Of a stretch of 64,000 bases of DNA, positions 13,695 to 27,951 are shown piece by piece (within the stretch, counting starts at the first letter, position 1; the number at the start of each line of letters is the position of its first letter). The notes beneath the pieces are model-generated. The model was given only the letters and a program-made list of their open reading frames with translations. It did not search any database and was not told the DNA's origin. The DNA is from Aphelocoma coerulescens. Lineage: Eukaryota > Chordata > Aves > Passeriformes > Corvidae. The DNA lies in the NCBI RefSeq assembly GCF_041296385.1, contig NC_091023.1, positions 20,612,924-20,676,923 of the forward strand, given 5' to 3'. The translations under genes were made by a program, and so were the position numbers.

Positions 13695-13720
13695 CTGTGT
13701 GTGTATTTATACACACACAG
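13695..13720. repeat. Perfect 12-bp inverted repeat, TG/CA hairpin
   Basis: CTGTGTGTGTAT, a two-base TT spacer, then its exact reverse complement. It is a TG microsatellite mirrored by a CA microsatellite and can form a cruciform or RNA hairpin. Confidence 0.9.
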
Positions 13721-16700
13721 GTGAATTTAGCAATATAGAATGGACTGTGCAAAACCCAGGAACTTACGGAAAGGTGGGAGCTACCAGTTTTTGACTCTGC
13801 TATGACAGCTTGCTGGGATGGTTTTAATTTTGCAGAGGTAACCAGAAAGGGCTGTGAGGGACTCAAACTAGCAGGGCAATGTGGTGGCCTTCTTAGAGGC
13901 ATCCTGGAAAACACTGTGTCCAGGTTCTGAGCTCCATCCTTTACTGCATGGATGTTTGGCAGACATCGACACCCTGATCAGTATAAAAGGTCTCATGCAG
14001 AAGAGAATAGAGGATGTTATCGTTTATTACAAGCTGGCACAGGCAAAGTCTGAGGATAGGCAGTGAGCACAAAATTACCTAGTCTCCAGGAAAGCGGTGT
14101 CATCAACAGCTAAGGCATGTCCTCACAGTCTTGAGGGGAATACCAAGTAGGTGATTTAAATCCATTCTTTCCAATGCTGCTTACTTTTAGGTGAACACAT
14201 TATATTGTGTTTCGAGGGTGTAACACACCTATTGTGTGTTATGTCAACTGTTCCTGCATGTAAGACTTGTTACAGAGCAGCTCTGCAGGCACCGAGTCTC
14301 TTGGGCCAGGAAATTCCATGGGTGCAGCATTTCAGTGTAATTACCTACTCAGGGGATTTAGCTCAGAAACAGCAGGAGGGCTTGGAGGAGCTGGGGAGAA
14401 TAAGTCACTCCAAAGTGAAGGGACTGGAAGATGTCTGCAAAAATTTCCACAAGACTGCAGCAAGTTGTTTTTAATTTGAATGCCTTCGTGGTGCCTTCAA
14501 GTAGTCGTGTGACCTTACCGCTCCTTAGAAGACAGGTGAATGAATAAATGCATATAACTATTAGCCCGTGCTTCCCCAGCAGCTAAACCCATCCAAACAC
14601 TGATCTGCCAGGCTATTATGTTAAACTGCTTCCTTGCAAAGGAAGACAAACAAGGGAAGGGGGCATGAGCTGCAGAGTTGGATTTGGTATGGAAGCCTTG
14701 TCTGTGCTGGCACCTGCCAAGGACAGCTGGAGGTCTGTGCCGCTAGCTCCAAGATTTTTGCGCTGGAATTGCAAAATTGGCTTTGTTTCAAGAGGAGCTG
14801 AATGGCATCTCTCAACTATAGGTATATAAAATGAGTATCTGCAGATGAGCAGCTCTTTGTAAGGTGGTAGAGCTGAAGGTTGGTTGTCATTATGCTGAGA
14901 ACAGGGACCCCTGCATTCCAGAGTTTATGAAACTTGACAGTGCTAAAGATGTTGCCCTCAAGAGCCTAGAATAATTGATTCAAAATAAATAACCCTGCAA
15001 GACTAAGGCCCTTATTCTATGAAATACAAATGCATGTGCACACATGTAGCTTTGAGTGTAGGAGTAGTTCTTTTGCGATATAAATTAGGAGCACTCACAT
15101 GTATAAAGCTAACCAAGCTTGAAAGCACTTTGAACAGTAGAGCCTAAAAGTGCCCATGAAATTTATTGTTGAGTCTGTTGGTTGTACAGTTTATGGAGTG
15201 CAGCCTTAAAAGGGAAAAAAAAAAAAATATTTCTAGCAAGTTCTGAAATAGTCTAAAATAACCGACAACATGAAATTTTGGACTGTTTTGCTCCTTTTGA
15301 AATCAGTGGATGCTGTTATCAATGAAGGAAGGTGAAGTGGAATGTATTTTGTGTGATAATTTGTTGTGGCTAAACAATTCTATTTCAAAATGTTCATGCA
15401 TCAGTTCTATTTACTGGACCAGCATGAATTAGCTAATCTAGTGGTTTATGTGTGGAAGGCGAAATACCAATAATAACGTGATACAAAAGAAAAGTTCCAT
15501 CGTGCGGTAGGGTGCAAACTGTGATAAGCATTAAAAATTCTATGTGCACCATTCAGAGTCGTTTTTGGAAGGGTTTTTGAATTTTCTGTTTCTTGACAGA
15601 AAGCAAGTTAAACACACTAGCAAGATCCCTTTCTGATTCAGAGGGGAAACACCTCTTTTCTCCTTTTTCTGCCATTAAAGCTCACCACTGAATGAATCAA
15701 CTGAAACGGAAATGAACGTCCTTTAAAAAAATTTAAGCGTTGGCTCTGTTTTGAAGTACCATTTGTCAGAGAACTTTCTCTGCTGTTTCTCCAAGCGTTT
15801 TACAGTTCAGAAATAAGCTTTGACTAAGAATTCTCGGCAGAATCATAAATATGTAATTATCTAAGCAGCCGGGATATTTAGCCCCTGGCAGGTGCCCAGT
15901 GCAGTGCAAGAGCAAAGGGAACTGGGCCAGTATCTCAAGCTAGAGGAGCATCTTCTAAAACAGGGTGAGGACCATTGCTGTTCCTTATCTACTTCCATTC
16001 CTAGGTTTTAAATCTTAAATGTACCTGAAAAGAGGCTGTTTCTGCTGCCATGGGCTGTCTTCTCTTACAGCTGGTTTACTCTGGATTTTTCGTTGTTGTC
16101 TTCCTCTGCTTCATCTCCCCTGCCTTAGGTTTTTTTCTGTCTTTACTGCTTTATACTGGTGTTGGTTCAATAGATAATAGTAGTGCAGTTAGCAGTAGGT
16201 TATATCTTACTTGATCAGCATGCCATCTGCTTTAGAGGAGAGGGAGATTTTGTGTTTCTGCTCTGGGTTCACTGCCATATGCCCGTGGTGAAGTCGTATA
16301 ACCGGAAATGAGCCTTTTCCTGCTCTATTATATGAAAGAATTAGAAATGCAGTGTAAAATCTTATTGACATTGACAAAGTTTGTTGCATAGTTAAAAAAC
16401 TAAACTGGCTTTTGGGTGTACGTGAAGTAGGATGTTGTAGAGAAAACCCAAGGACAAGCTCTTTTGTGTCCCAGCACATGAGTGTTGCCATCTGCAGAAG
16501 AGCAAGGCTGATTTCACAGGAGACTGTGTTAATGTGTCACTTGTATCACCAGGCCTTGATCCTGGTTTCCTTCTTAACAACAGAAAGTTGATGTTAGTTC
16601 AAGTTAACAAAAGTAAAAGCTGCCCTTAGTTTCAGCAGTGGTGATGCTGGGAGGTAATGAATATTGCTGCAGAACAACAGGAAGTCTGTAGGCTGTGTGG

Positions 16701-17316
16701 AACGACACTGCTGATGATTTTATTTACTCAAGAGAAGCAGAGACCTGCTGGCCTTCAAAAACCAGGACCCTGTGTGGCCATCACCATGGATGGCAGGGCT
16801 AGAGGCCTGTATTTGCATTCCAAGCCTTTAGTTCACCCAGTGAATAGAAACAAAAACTGTGGTCAGTGGGTTAGTGCACCCATATTTTTAATAAAGGTCA
16901 TGTGTGGTGTTCTTATTGTAATTTAGTGAACAAATATAAGAAACTATTCAAGACAAGGGATTTGAATCCCATACTGAGCATACGTATGTAGGATCGGCAT
17001 CCATGAATTTAATATTCCCACAAATGGAGGGTATTGATGTCAAATGTGAGCCATAATTGGAATCTTTGACCTCATTAATGATATTCATTAAATCTTCCCC
17101 TTTCACTTAATTTCTTTGGGCTGTGGATGGACCATATTTTATTACTGTCTACACGTGTTTTAAAAATGTTTTATCGTATGTTCAGGTGTTGAACAGCTGT
17201 GCAAAAAAAAAAGTCCAGTAGCATAAGTTAAATTTAAGTCCATCATAACAATGTGAAAAGGAGAGGACTTGAATAAAGTAATGAACTGGGCATGTGGTAT
17301 GACTCTTGGCAATGGT

Positions 17317-17391
17317 TCTGTGCAGGGCAAGGAGCTGGACTCGATGACCCTTGTGGGTCTGTTCCAACTCAGCTGATTCTGTGGTTCTGTG
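17317..17391 (+). mobile_element. CR1 LINE 3' fragment
   Basis: Shows the avian CR1 3' end signature: GAGCTGGACTCGATGACC, then CTTGTGGGTC, TTCCAACTCAG and the terminal ATTCTGTG/GTTCTGTGA octamer-like repeats. Heavily truncated at the 5' side, with no reverse transcriptase coding. The element reads on the + strand. Confidence 0.85.
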
Positions 17392-18756
17392 AAATTGGCA
17401 AATGAGCTTTTATAAAATCAGCCATTTCACTGTCTCGTAACGTGTTTTCTCTTTTAGCTCAGTTGACATTTTTTATGAGAGCAGCCATGCACTTCTGGTA
17501 AAGAGCATACAGTAAGCCAAATAACATATATGTGATGGGCTATGAAGAAGTGATTTTAAGTGTGTGCTCACTGATGAGAATCCAGAATAGAGTCACTGGC
17601 GGTTAAAATGAACAGAGGGCAGATCAACCATCAGAGCAGTCTTTTTTCATGAATAAAAGAAACAAATTTAAAACTATCAGGTACATAACACACAAATTAA
17701 GGGGGAAAATAGATGGTCAAAGGTTAAAGAGGGAATGAAAACACAAGTTTTATGGTCACAAGATCAAATGAGGCATTAGTTAATTTTCCTTTTTTTGGTG
17801 CAGTTCAGCAGGAGTTCAAGTAATTCAACCGAGTGATTGAACTGGAACAGGAAAGAGTGCCAGAAAAACTGGTTGCTAATAACATAAACAGAAAAAATAA
17901 TCAAATGAAGTTAAGACTAGATATCAGCATTTCACATTAAAATGCTTTTGAAAAGACTGGATTCCATCCTAGTTCATGGAACCTGATTTACATAGAAAAC
18001 AAATTTGTAACAACTATTTTTTCAACAGCTGATAAATTATTCTACTAATAAGCTGTCAGAATGGATTTAACCAAGAAGTGGCTGAGGCTCAGATGGTGTT
18101 TTCTGGAGACTGACCATCTGGGAAATGAGCAGTAACATGAGTAGTAGGTAAGGGTAAGGGTATTGGAACTGTAAGGAGGTGACTTAATTATGTAAATAGC
18201 AAATGGAAACCACATTGGGGATGCTGGGCTTTTGCTCTAAATAGAAGATAAAATACAACTTAATATTGCCTACCATTGATACCCCAAGGTGATGTGCTGC
18301 TCTTCAGGCAAGATCATTGCTGCCTTTTCTTACACATATTTCATACTTCTTATGAAAAGCAAGTAACTGGTATGTGTTTGAGTTTGTGACTGTGAACGCA
18401 GCTTAGAATAGATTGTTGGCATACCTTTCCACTGGCCTAATTCCTGGCTTCTTTTATATTTAACTTTTTCTAAAAACAAAATCCTTTTCTGCTGAACCGT
18501 TCAATTTTGGTTATTATTAAGATTTTTCCTATGCTGCTGCAGTTTACGAGGTTCCTGTTTTAAAGTCCTCCCCAGTTGGTGAGCAGACTCTTCCTTGTCC
18601 CAGTTCTTGGCTCAGACTGTGGTAAATAGGCTGTTGTGGAGCAAAGTTGCTTTCAATGACCCATCCAGTTTTGTTTTAACATCCTTTTTGCTGAAGCTGA
18701 CAGAAGTTTCTCAGCAGATTGGCCTCCTCATTGCCTACAGGAACAGCTGTTGCCTT

Positions 18757-18806
18757 TTTGTTTTGTTTTGGTGGCTTTTGTTTTGTTTTGTTTTGTTTTT
18801 TTTTTA
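18757..18806. repeat. TTTTG-rich simple repeat ending in poly-T
   Basis: GTTTTGTTTTG blocks followed by four TTTTG units and a T run. Confidence 0.85.
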
Positions 18807-19900
18807 ATTCACACATCTCCATGGTGGTCCAAGTATTTCAGGTGAATTTCCTTTTCATCATAACGCAAACTGAATAAACAGATTTTTGTCTTTCAAAATG
18901 CCCATGTCAAGGCAGTTGCAGGGATTTTATCCTGTTGAGTTTGACTTGCACTTGGACTGTTCCTGTTAAAGCTTGTAATTTTCATCAGACTGCTTCTCAG
19001 TTTGTCCACAGTTGGATGTGCACTGTAGCATATTTGGAGGAGTGTTGTATGTAATCCTCTGAAATGTCTTAGTCCTAACATCCAAGTGTCTGGGGTTCAC
19101 GGGAGTTGGGTCATGAGGGAACTGAGAACATGGGGCAAAAGCTGTAGCCTGGGATAAAACAATGTAATGATCAGGAACATTATAGTTCAGCAAATTCAGC
19201 AGCACATAAGCAAGTCGTGGACTCATTTTTTGTCTGATTTGGAAGACAATTTAATCCGTTATGTAAATCTTTAAATTTATGCTTTGAAAAAGGAGTGTTA
19301 TGTGCGCAAATTCTAAATCATTCCGAAAAGAACTCGTGGCATCTATACATAGCAAACCTATCGGAAAAAATAGTCATTTTTAGGGTTCCTGAGGTTCTGT
19401 TGTTACCCCAAGATAGATGTGGGACGCTTTGCAAGTGCATGAGTGGAGAAACATCAGGAAAGGCAAAGCTTGAGCAGAGTGTAACTAGAAGTGCCAAGTT
19501 ACAGCTGTGGTGAGTGACATCAACTTAAAAAGATGTCAACTATGCAGGACTCATAAGTTAGGAACCTCTGTGCTTGCTTTTGAAGAAAAAGCGTTGCAGC
19601 TTAAGTGAAGTCAATTGTTCCACATATTTTTGTGACTTGTAACTCATCTGGTGAAAAATCTGCAGTGGTTTGTAGGCACGGTGTTCTGTGTTGGGAAAGG
19701 AGCTTGGGGATCCCAGGAGGAGGTCTGGGTCACAGAGTAACACCCTTCCTTCCTTATTCTCTTGCCCTGGTAGCAGGGCATTTGTGTTCTTGCTATGTCC
19801 ACAGGAATCTTCGATGGAAAAATTAACATATGTCAGAGAAGTTATGTATTTAAAGTAAATCCAGCCTTGCCACGTGCATCTCTCTGGCTACACCCATGAG

Positions 19901-19946
19901 AATTGCCAAGAGGTCAACTGAAAAATTGCCTAGAGGTCAGCTGAAA
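19901..19946. repeat. Two-copy 23-bp tandem duplication
   Basis: Two adjacent 23-bp units starting AATTGCC and ending CTGAAA, with two mismatches between them (positions 8 and 17 of the unit). A recent local duplication. Confidence 0.85.
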
Positions 19947-22900
19947 GGGCCTTTTTGGGAAGTGGGTGAATTCATAGCCCTCCCTTGGACAGTTTATGGG
20001 AGCTGAGTAGCACTTAGGACAATTTGGAAGATGATGCTGTGTCTCATTTCCACAAGCAGCTCTCTGCACACTGTCAGGGTTGAGAAACAACAGTGCAATC
20101 TTACCACGTGCACGGGCTTAGGGGGTTTGAAGAGCAGTTTTGTGGCTACCTCAACTTTAAATTCAGTGTGATACACAGCGCCTCTGCCAGCATATGTTGA
20201 AATCCTGTGATAAGAGTGCTATAATTAGGAAGCTTAGTTGAAGAATTGGGTGAAGGAAACACTTGCATTCCTTAAGTATAGAGGATTTGTCAAAAAGCAA
20301 AGCATTCCCTGACTTGCTATGAATTCCTAGGAGGATTTCATGATACATATCTTGGGTTAAATGAAAAGGAATATACTGAAAGGGGGAGGGGGATGATTGT
20401 TTCTGTTATAATGTGTGAATGCCATAAAATCCTCCTAAATGCAGCATTTTGAAGAAGGGGTTTTGCTGCTTTTTCCTTTTCTCATTCCATCTTACAGGAG
20501 GATTGTAGGATCTGTAAAGTGTGGACTTCACTGTAGGAAATGCATCTATTTATCACTTCAAATCTAAGCGAGCTGTATGGATTGTTTTAGTAACACCTAG
20601 CAAAAAAATAATTTGTTTTGGGAACCTTAAATCTACTAAATATTTGCTGAGTGAAGAAAGAATCATAGCCAGGCAGAAGTGCATGTGTAACGTTTTGCCT
20701 CACACTAGGATAATGGCTGCAAATTTCTAGAGCTTCAGCTGTTTAATAAGGCATTCCCTAACTCAGCCCAACAGCCAGAGCCAAGAAAAGAAAAAGTGCC
20801 TGTTCCTATGATGCTTTTACCTTCCCTCTCTCAGCCTGTTCCTGCAAAACACTTCCCTGCTTGCTCAGCTCTGGTCTAGCTCAGTGCCTGTGTTTCTGCT
20901 GGGCTCACTGGGGCTGAGCAAGGACCTGGTTGTAGGAGGCTGGTTGCTATACGGTTAGAAAATAAGAGAAATCCCATGCTCTCACTACTAGCTCTATACA
21001 GATTGATTGTTTCTTCCAGACACAATTAGACTTGTTATATTGCTCTTTAACTTGTTACATAGCTTTTTATCTAAAATAAACCAAGGACTAGCATTTAGTC
21101 CTCGTTCAGTGCTACAAATATTTCATTCCACTGGCCAGAGAAGAAGTTACTGAATTTAGATAAAGATGACAATATTCAACATTGTATTTATCCTAACTCA
21201 GTAACAACTGGCACTTGCAGGCATGTTTAGAAAAGCTGTGTTACATCTCAGCACTTGCATTATCATTGAAGACTCTTCAGTTTATTTTGACTCACACAGA
21301 AGAGGAATTTTTTTTTTTTTTAAAGGGTGTGCTAGGAGGGCAGACTTGGCGGCAGCAGCAATGCTGACTCTCTGGAGGACCTTGGTCCATAAGAGAGAGC
21401 AGCAAATGGTCTAAGGGAATATATATTAAAACAAAACAACAAAAGTCCTGGACAGGAGACTTTGTTGTTGATGTTTGATGTTGTTTATTGACCTTGTCTG
21501 GTGAGATTATGATCTCTTCAGCACAGGAACGAAGTCCTACGTGTTTATGCAACCTTAGCACAATGGGGGCCCCATCTTAAAAAGGGATGTTTTGGATGAT
21601 GCAGTTATTCAAATAAATGGTGGTAATAATAATGTTCATTATGTCTGGTTTTAATTGTTGTGAAGGTTCCTTGAGCAAAGAGAGACGTGCCTGAAGCAGA
21701 ACAGCAACATTTTAAGTGAAATGAGTAAAGTCCCCATGATGCCTTGCATCTGTTGCTTTTTAATTGTCTGTGTATTTTGTAGATGTTTTTGTACCACTCT
21801 GTTTTATCCAAGTGTGTATAAAACCACATCAGAGATTTTACAAGGGTTAGTATCAGTGCATTTTGTGATTTATACTCAGTAGTAAAGATGATGACTACCA
21901 GAGGCTTTTTTGGTTTTATATAATCCTGGCTTTTCAGCCTTGTAATTCACTTGCTGCCTGTTTTGCAGTGCAGAGCAGTGATAAAAACTTTGCACATAGA
22001 CTTGTTTGACTTTTCCTTCTCTACAAGTCATGGAATCACAGCTGAGGGGGTGGCCACCCCTCCTCTGCATGGTACCTGCTCGTTTTCCTCCCAGGCACTG
22101 ATTTCTGGTAGCCTTGTTTTGTTGTTTTGGTTTTTTTTTTTCCCCTCAGGTTTCAGTATTACAAATGGAATGGAAGGACAGTGTAAATAAATAGAGATGA
22201 ATTTGGTTACGTATGGCTGTGCTGTGAAAAATGCAGGTTCTTTGTGTCTAGAAAATGGGTCATGTTTTAATTGCATTGTCAAGGGTAGTTAATGCTTAAA
22301 CAGTTTGCTTCTCAATATAAAAGGGAATAAAAATGGATCTGCTATTAACTTTTCCTGGCATGCCTAAGATTATAATATATATGTATAAACCTAAAGTACA
22401 ACAGGTCTAGAAAGCCCTACAGACTTTTAGCTACTTGCAAGTGCTCTCAGTTTTCTTCGTGACAAAATGAGCTATTTTTGTTTTTCAATACTATATCTTG
22501 TGGCATATCTACAGTGAGCCTCTTCTCATCTGAGTGCTGCTATGCTGAACAGACAGACCAGTTCTCCTCACCTGAGGCAGAAAATAACATTTTTGGTATA
22601 CTTTGAGTCGCTTTTCCAGCAGATTAAGGAGCTGAAGTTCAAGTCCATGCTCAGTTGACAGTGCTGCCTCATCCCTGTGCCTCGGACTGCCTTCCATACC
22701 CTGTGCCTCACGTTTGCCCTTGGTGTTATCCAGAGGTTGTGTTCATGAATAACCCTGTCTGCTTTTCTTGCTGTGGTGCACAGGGTCATTGGAGTTCACT
22801 CTTTTCTTAACTGCAATTCAGGTGAAGAGCACGATGGCAAAGGATTTATTGTTCCTGTGGTTACATAATGGGATAGTCAGTGACAATAATTTCAGCTAAT

Positions 22901-25900
22901 TAGGTTAAATTCAGCAGAAAGGCAGCTTCTGTGGCATCTTGGAGGGAGAATCCTCTTACCAGGAGATCCACCTTAGGCTGACCATGGAGTCTGTGTTTTG
23001 CCTGGTGGAAGCTCATTCCCTCAGCACTGTCAGGGAACCCGTGGGATATCTAATAGCAGTCTGAGAACACACTGCTTACAAATGGGTGTTCATCTCTCAG
23101 CAGTAGGGGTAAAGTGTCCATTGTTTGCTTGATTATTTTTTTTTTTTTCTGTGATTTGAAGAAGCTTTTGGTGTGGATTTTTTGAGTGATCTGTATGAGA
23201 CAGGAAGAACCACTCATCTTCATCTCCTTAACAAACCCAAACCTCTAAATTCTATCCCTATTTCTATTAAAGAGTAATTAAACCATTAAAAAATCATGTC
23301 AAATGTCCTTCCCTCTGTAAAGCCAATTTTGCCTAGGGTAAGCATAACCAAAAAAAAAAAAGAGGAAAATAATGTTTTCCTACTGCTAATAGTGTTTGCA
23401 ACTTTTAACATGAGCATTGGAGGTAAAATGATTTGGAATAGGAGAAACAGAAGATATGAACTAGGTCTTGACTGGTGCTGGTTTTATATAAAGCAGATGG
23501 TGCGAGAGTGGTTGTGGTGTTACTGCTACAGAAGCAAAACTGCTTATTGATTGCTGGGCTCCAGTTTTTATTCATAACTGTAAGACATGTGAATTCCTAC
23601 AGCTGTTGCTTGAGTGAAATTTGCTGATAATGGAGACTTTCACTTATCTGGTCAAGCCCACTCTAATCCTGAACATTTTTAAATGTCTCCTTAAGGTTTA
23701 AATATTTTTAGTATATTTAAAGAAAAAGCCCATCAGGGGATGGATGAAACTGCATTCACCTTTTCTTTCTTACCTTCTTTTTGAGTACCTTGCAGCTTTT
23801 TTGCTTACAAGTGTGGCAGTTATTAGAAAAAATAGAGTGTACAATGGATAAAAAATAGCCCACATGATGAAAGTGGCTTTGGATCCCAGCTAGCTCTGTA
23901 TTTGTTTCTTGCAGATTTTGTTTCCTTTTCCTGATTTTCTTCCTCTAGTTTTTAAATAGTTATGTGTTAAAGTGAATTTTAAGATAAAAAGAAAATTTAG
24001 GAATCGGAAAACCATAGACAATCCTGTTCCCAGACAGCAAGTGATGATCTTAATAACTCAGGATTCTCTTCCCTCCCCTTGGATTTAAAGATGAATTGGC
24101 AACGTGCAGTATTAGTTACAGCTACAATTGATTTCTTTGTACAAGCACTTTGGTATGCATAAATACATGAGAAATTAAACAGCTGGCACAGGTCTCCTGG
24201 TTTTGTGTAAATCTTAAGGCTAGGAGGATGCATTTTTTTATTTTATTCAAGATTCAAAGACCTAGCTGTAGAAGGAAGTTCTGTAAATGGCATTATTAGG
24301 AGTGTGCTTCTGCAAGCTGATGGGAAGTGATGTGATTTTATACAAAGAGGAAAGCTGAACAGCAATGATTTTTGTGTTTCTCTTCAAGTCTCTTTCAAAC
24401 ATTTCTGAGTATTCCAAATTATTCTGCTGTACAACTGTAAAAATATATTATTATCCACTGAAACATGAGCACAGGTCACCTCTTATTGAGGGGGTGGTGT
24501 TCCCTAGTCTTAAGTGTGTTTCAAGAGCTGTTTCTATGTAATTCTGCCTCCATTTCTGTTTTCTCTCCATGGCAGGCGTACCTGAAACAATGAGTCCTGC
24601 TTCTCTCTCAGCAGAAGGCTTGAGGCAGTTTAGTGTGTGTTGGCAGGGTTTCTCCTGCCAGCTTTCCATCTTCACTGAGCATCCTCTGCAGGATGCTCTT
24701 TTTTCTGCTCTTCTGCAGATAGTGTCAGGCATCTGGAGAGAGAAAGGGAGCAGAACTGTTTTCAGGGCAGATCACAAAACCTAAACGGGAAGAAAGCTTA
24801 GTGAAACAGGCGATATTCTTTAAAAATGTATCTCTCCTCTTCCAAAGTCCCCAACGCAGTCTGGTTTGCCAGAGGAGTCCTCCGTTGCATCATTTACAAA
24901 AGCTGCAGAGAGGATGTGTTCCATGGTGATTGTGCTTTCCTTGGTTTTGCCATGATAGAAGAGCAGGAGAGGCTGTGTCAGTAGTAGCCACGTGTGAAGT
25001 CTGTCCTTCCTCTCGGTGGTCACTGGGGCTGGGGCTGCACAGGTGTGGTTTTATGCAGGGTATCTTATGAAGGTGCAGCCACCCCTCCCCACTGATGGAT
25101 AGGTTGTATTGTTGAGGGGTCTCTCCATTTTGTGGGTGACTCTTGCAAGTCTAGAGATGGAGTAGTACCTTGTACTGCATCTCATGGTGCTCTGCTTTTG
25201 GTGCCAGCAATCAAAGCTAGTCTTTCTCTGGGACATAATAAAATCAGGTCTAGGAATTTCTTATTGCCATCTCCTGGACGCTCACTCCTCCCAGAATCAC
25301 TATGTCCAGCATCCCACCGAACTTCATTCCAGTGTATTACTTAACTCTACTTATTTTTATTGTTTGTTTGGGTTTTTCTAAAATTTTCTTTTGCATAGAC
25401 TTCTAGATGGAAAAATGTTTGCACCAGCTTATGTGGTATAATAAAGACTATTAAAATCCAACATGGCTTTTGTACGTACAGTTGCCTACAATGAAAGTTA
25501 GGTATCAGTTTGGGAAGGCACACAATAGGGGTATTGTAACTGAGCAGTGGCTGACATGTCACTCAAAACTCAAAGTAGGTTGTACTATAAATATAGTCTC
25601 TTGTTTTGCAATTGACATTTTGCTAGTGGGTGGCTAATTTGAAAGGAAATAGACCAGTGATCTAATATTAATAACTAATTAATAGTTATGTGGATATTTA
25701 AAGTCTATTTTTCTGCTTATTTATAGGCATATATTATTCATCTGCGCTGTGTATCCTTCTTTTCGTGTACATTTAATTCTGAAACTTTTGCTTTGGTAGC
25801 ATTCAGGCTTTGCAATCAAAAGCTTGATAGCAAAGTCGGTGTGTTCTTCAAACCTACTTTTTAAGGATGACAATTTCAAAGTAATAACACTTCAGCTACT

Positions 25901-26813
25901 GAGGGAAGTCTCCCTCTTGAAGCAAGGCCTAAGAGGAACGCCAGTGATACATTGTCTACATCTCACCTGCATTTGTGAGTCCTAAATCAGCATCACTCCT
26001 GGATGTTTTCCTGCATGTAAAGTAGAATGTAGGGCAGTTTTTAGGCCTCCACTGAAAGTGTGTAGCTCATAGACAAACTGAAGAGGAGTAAAATAAGAAG
26101 GAGCATCTAACAAGGAGCTTGGTCCTTTGGGATCAGAATAAAGCATGCATTCAAGTGCTTGTTGCTTCTCACAGCATATGTGATACTTTACCAAAGAGAT
26201 GTGATGTTCTTGTTTGCTCTGATGGGACAAACTTCAACATAGGTTTTTGTCTCTTCTACCTATTCCCCCTGCCTCCTGCCTTCTCTCTCGCACTCACATT
26301 CATCTGTAAATTAATAAGCATGTGTGATACTTGTCCTTTTAATGAATTCTTAATTGAATTGATAATAAGGCAAGAAGACTGTGTGAGAGATTCATTGTAC
26401 TTTGTGTATGCTCGATATGTTTAGATCTGTTTTGTCACATATCCAAACATTTTTAAATGTATTCTACCAAACTCCACAGAGCAGTGCTGCAATATCTGGG
26501 CCCTGACTGCTAGCTGTGGAATTCGTGTGTTGTCTTTGCAGCTCATCCCTGTTGTGTGAATAACTTTGCTGTGAGTGCTCAACTCACAGGGAACAAAAAT
26601 TGTTTCCCACTGTCTCCAGAGTTTGCATTACTCATTTAGCCATGGTCCTAGGAGGTTTAAGCCGTGCCCTAGAAAGTGTTTCCTGTTGTTGGATTAAAAC
26701 CTGCTGCAGTTGCCTGTGGAATTCTCCTGTTAGTGGAAGCACCCACAGTCCCTTCGACCAGTTGCTGCATCATCTGCATTAAGGTCTTCTCAGCATTTGC
26801 TGCAGGTGTGAGG

Positions 26814-26841
26814 ACCAAATGTCTAGCACCAAATGTCTAAC
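26814..26841. repeat. Two-copy 14-bp tandem duplication
   Basis: ACCAAATGTCTAGC followed directly by ACCAAATGTCTAAC, with one mismatch. Confidence 0.85.
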
Positions 26842-27172
26842 AACAAGCAGATACAGCATTCTGCCTTTTAATACCTGGCTCTGCAGAGGGTGGGGACTGC
26901 AGCTGTTGGCTTGTTGCAGGGCATGGCATTGATGATAGAGGAAACAGAGTGTGAGGCTTTAAGCTTTCACAGCCAAATTGGCTGTGCTTTTCCAAAAGTG
27001 CTGAGCTCTTTTGTGTTTGGTCTCCCCAAAGCTGTGTCTCTGTATTTCAGCACAGTTCATAGTGTCATCGTTGTGAAACAAACAGTTGTGGATAGACAGA
27101 CTCCCTGAAGCAAGCTTCCTCCTTCCATTTTCTTACAGATATCCAGAGACTGCAATTTCAAAGTGCTTTTGT

Positions 27173-27217
27173 TTGTTTGTTGGTTTTTTGTTTTGTTTTG
27201 TTTTGTTTTGTTTTGAG
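27173..27217. repeat. GTTTT-rich simple repeat
   Basis: Five consecutive GTTTT units preceded by TTTG units. Confidence 0.85.
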
Positions 27218-27889
27218 GGGGATTCTTTTTCCTGTCTCTTATGTACTTTGCTGTGCAGAGGGCAGCTCTGGGCTGCCAATCTGAGATCCAATCCCGAAAA
27301 TCTTGTGTCACTGATGCGGGGATCTTGCTGGGGAGGTTGGTGTTTCAGGCATCGCTTGGGATCCAGGCCATTTCAAGAAGGGCTTGAGGTTGTTGTCCAT
27401 TGATAAAATGCAGCTGGCAGTGTTTGTCCAGGTTAGAGGACAGAGCTGACACCACCAATGCACTCACCTGTGCTAGTGCTGAGGGTTCTGTGTGGGGGCA
27501 AATAGTAAGGCACGTGATGTTTGAGTTCTCCAATTTCTCTAATTTCAGAGTCAGTTTGAGGCATGTTGGAAGTGACTGTCAGGGGGTTGTTTTGAAGTTT
27601 TTGTACCTCTGTATTTTTCTGACTTTTTGTGTGACAGTACGTGTTTATATTTTCAGTTCCCTGTGACTCAGGGAATCTTTCCTCTATGTATATGCTTATT
27701 GCAGGCAGTATTTAACATAGTCCTGTTGATTCTCATGTAATAATGAGAGCCCATCACAAGGTGCACTCTTAATCTGCCAAGATTTATAGACATTTTTTGA
27801 TTCTCAAGCAATAAAAAAAACCCAAAAAACTCTAAATACTTTAGAAATTTGCAGAAATTCTCTTGTATTTCAAGTGTTAACAGGTGGTG

Positions 27890-27951
27890 TTGGGTTGTAG
27901 GTTGGACTTTGATGATCTCAGATGACTTTTCCAACCTAAATGATTCTGTGG
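27890..27951 (+). mobile_element. CR1 LINE 3' fragment
   Basis: GGTTGGACTTTGATGATCTC, then GACTTTTCCAACC and AAATGATTCTGTG, the typical CR1 3' tail in + orientation. Only about 60 bases are recognisable. Confidence 0.85.

Noticed and set aside
18149..18165. Telomere-like GGTAAGGGTAAGGGTA
   Set aside because: Only two or three imperfect units and not TTAGGG; no evidence of an interstitial telomere.
21292..21420. Poly-T with downstream sequence as a possible retrotransposed copy on the - strand
   Set aside because: No target-site duplication or recognisable source sequence was seen.
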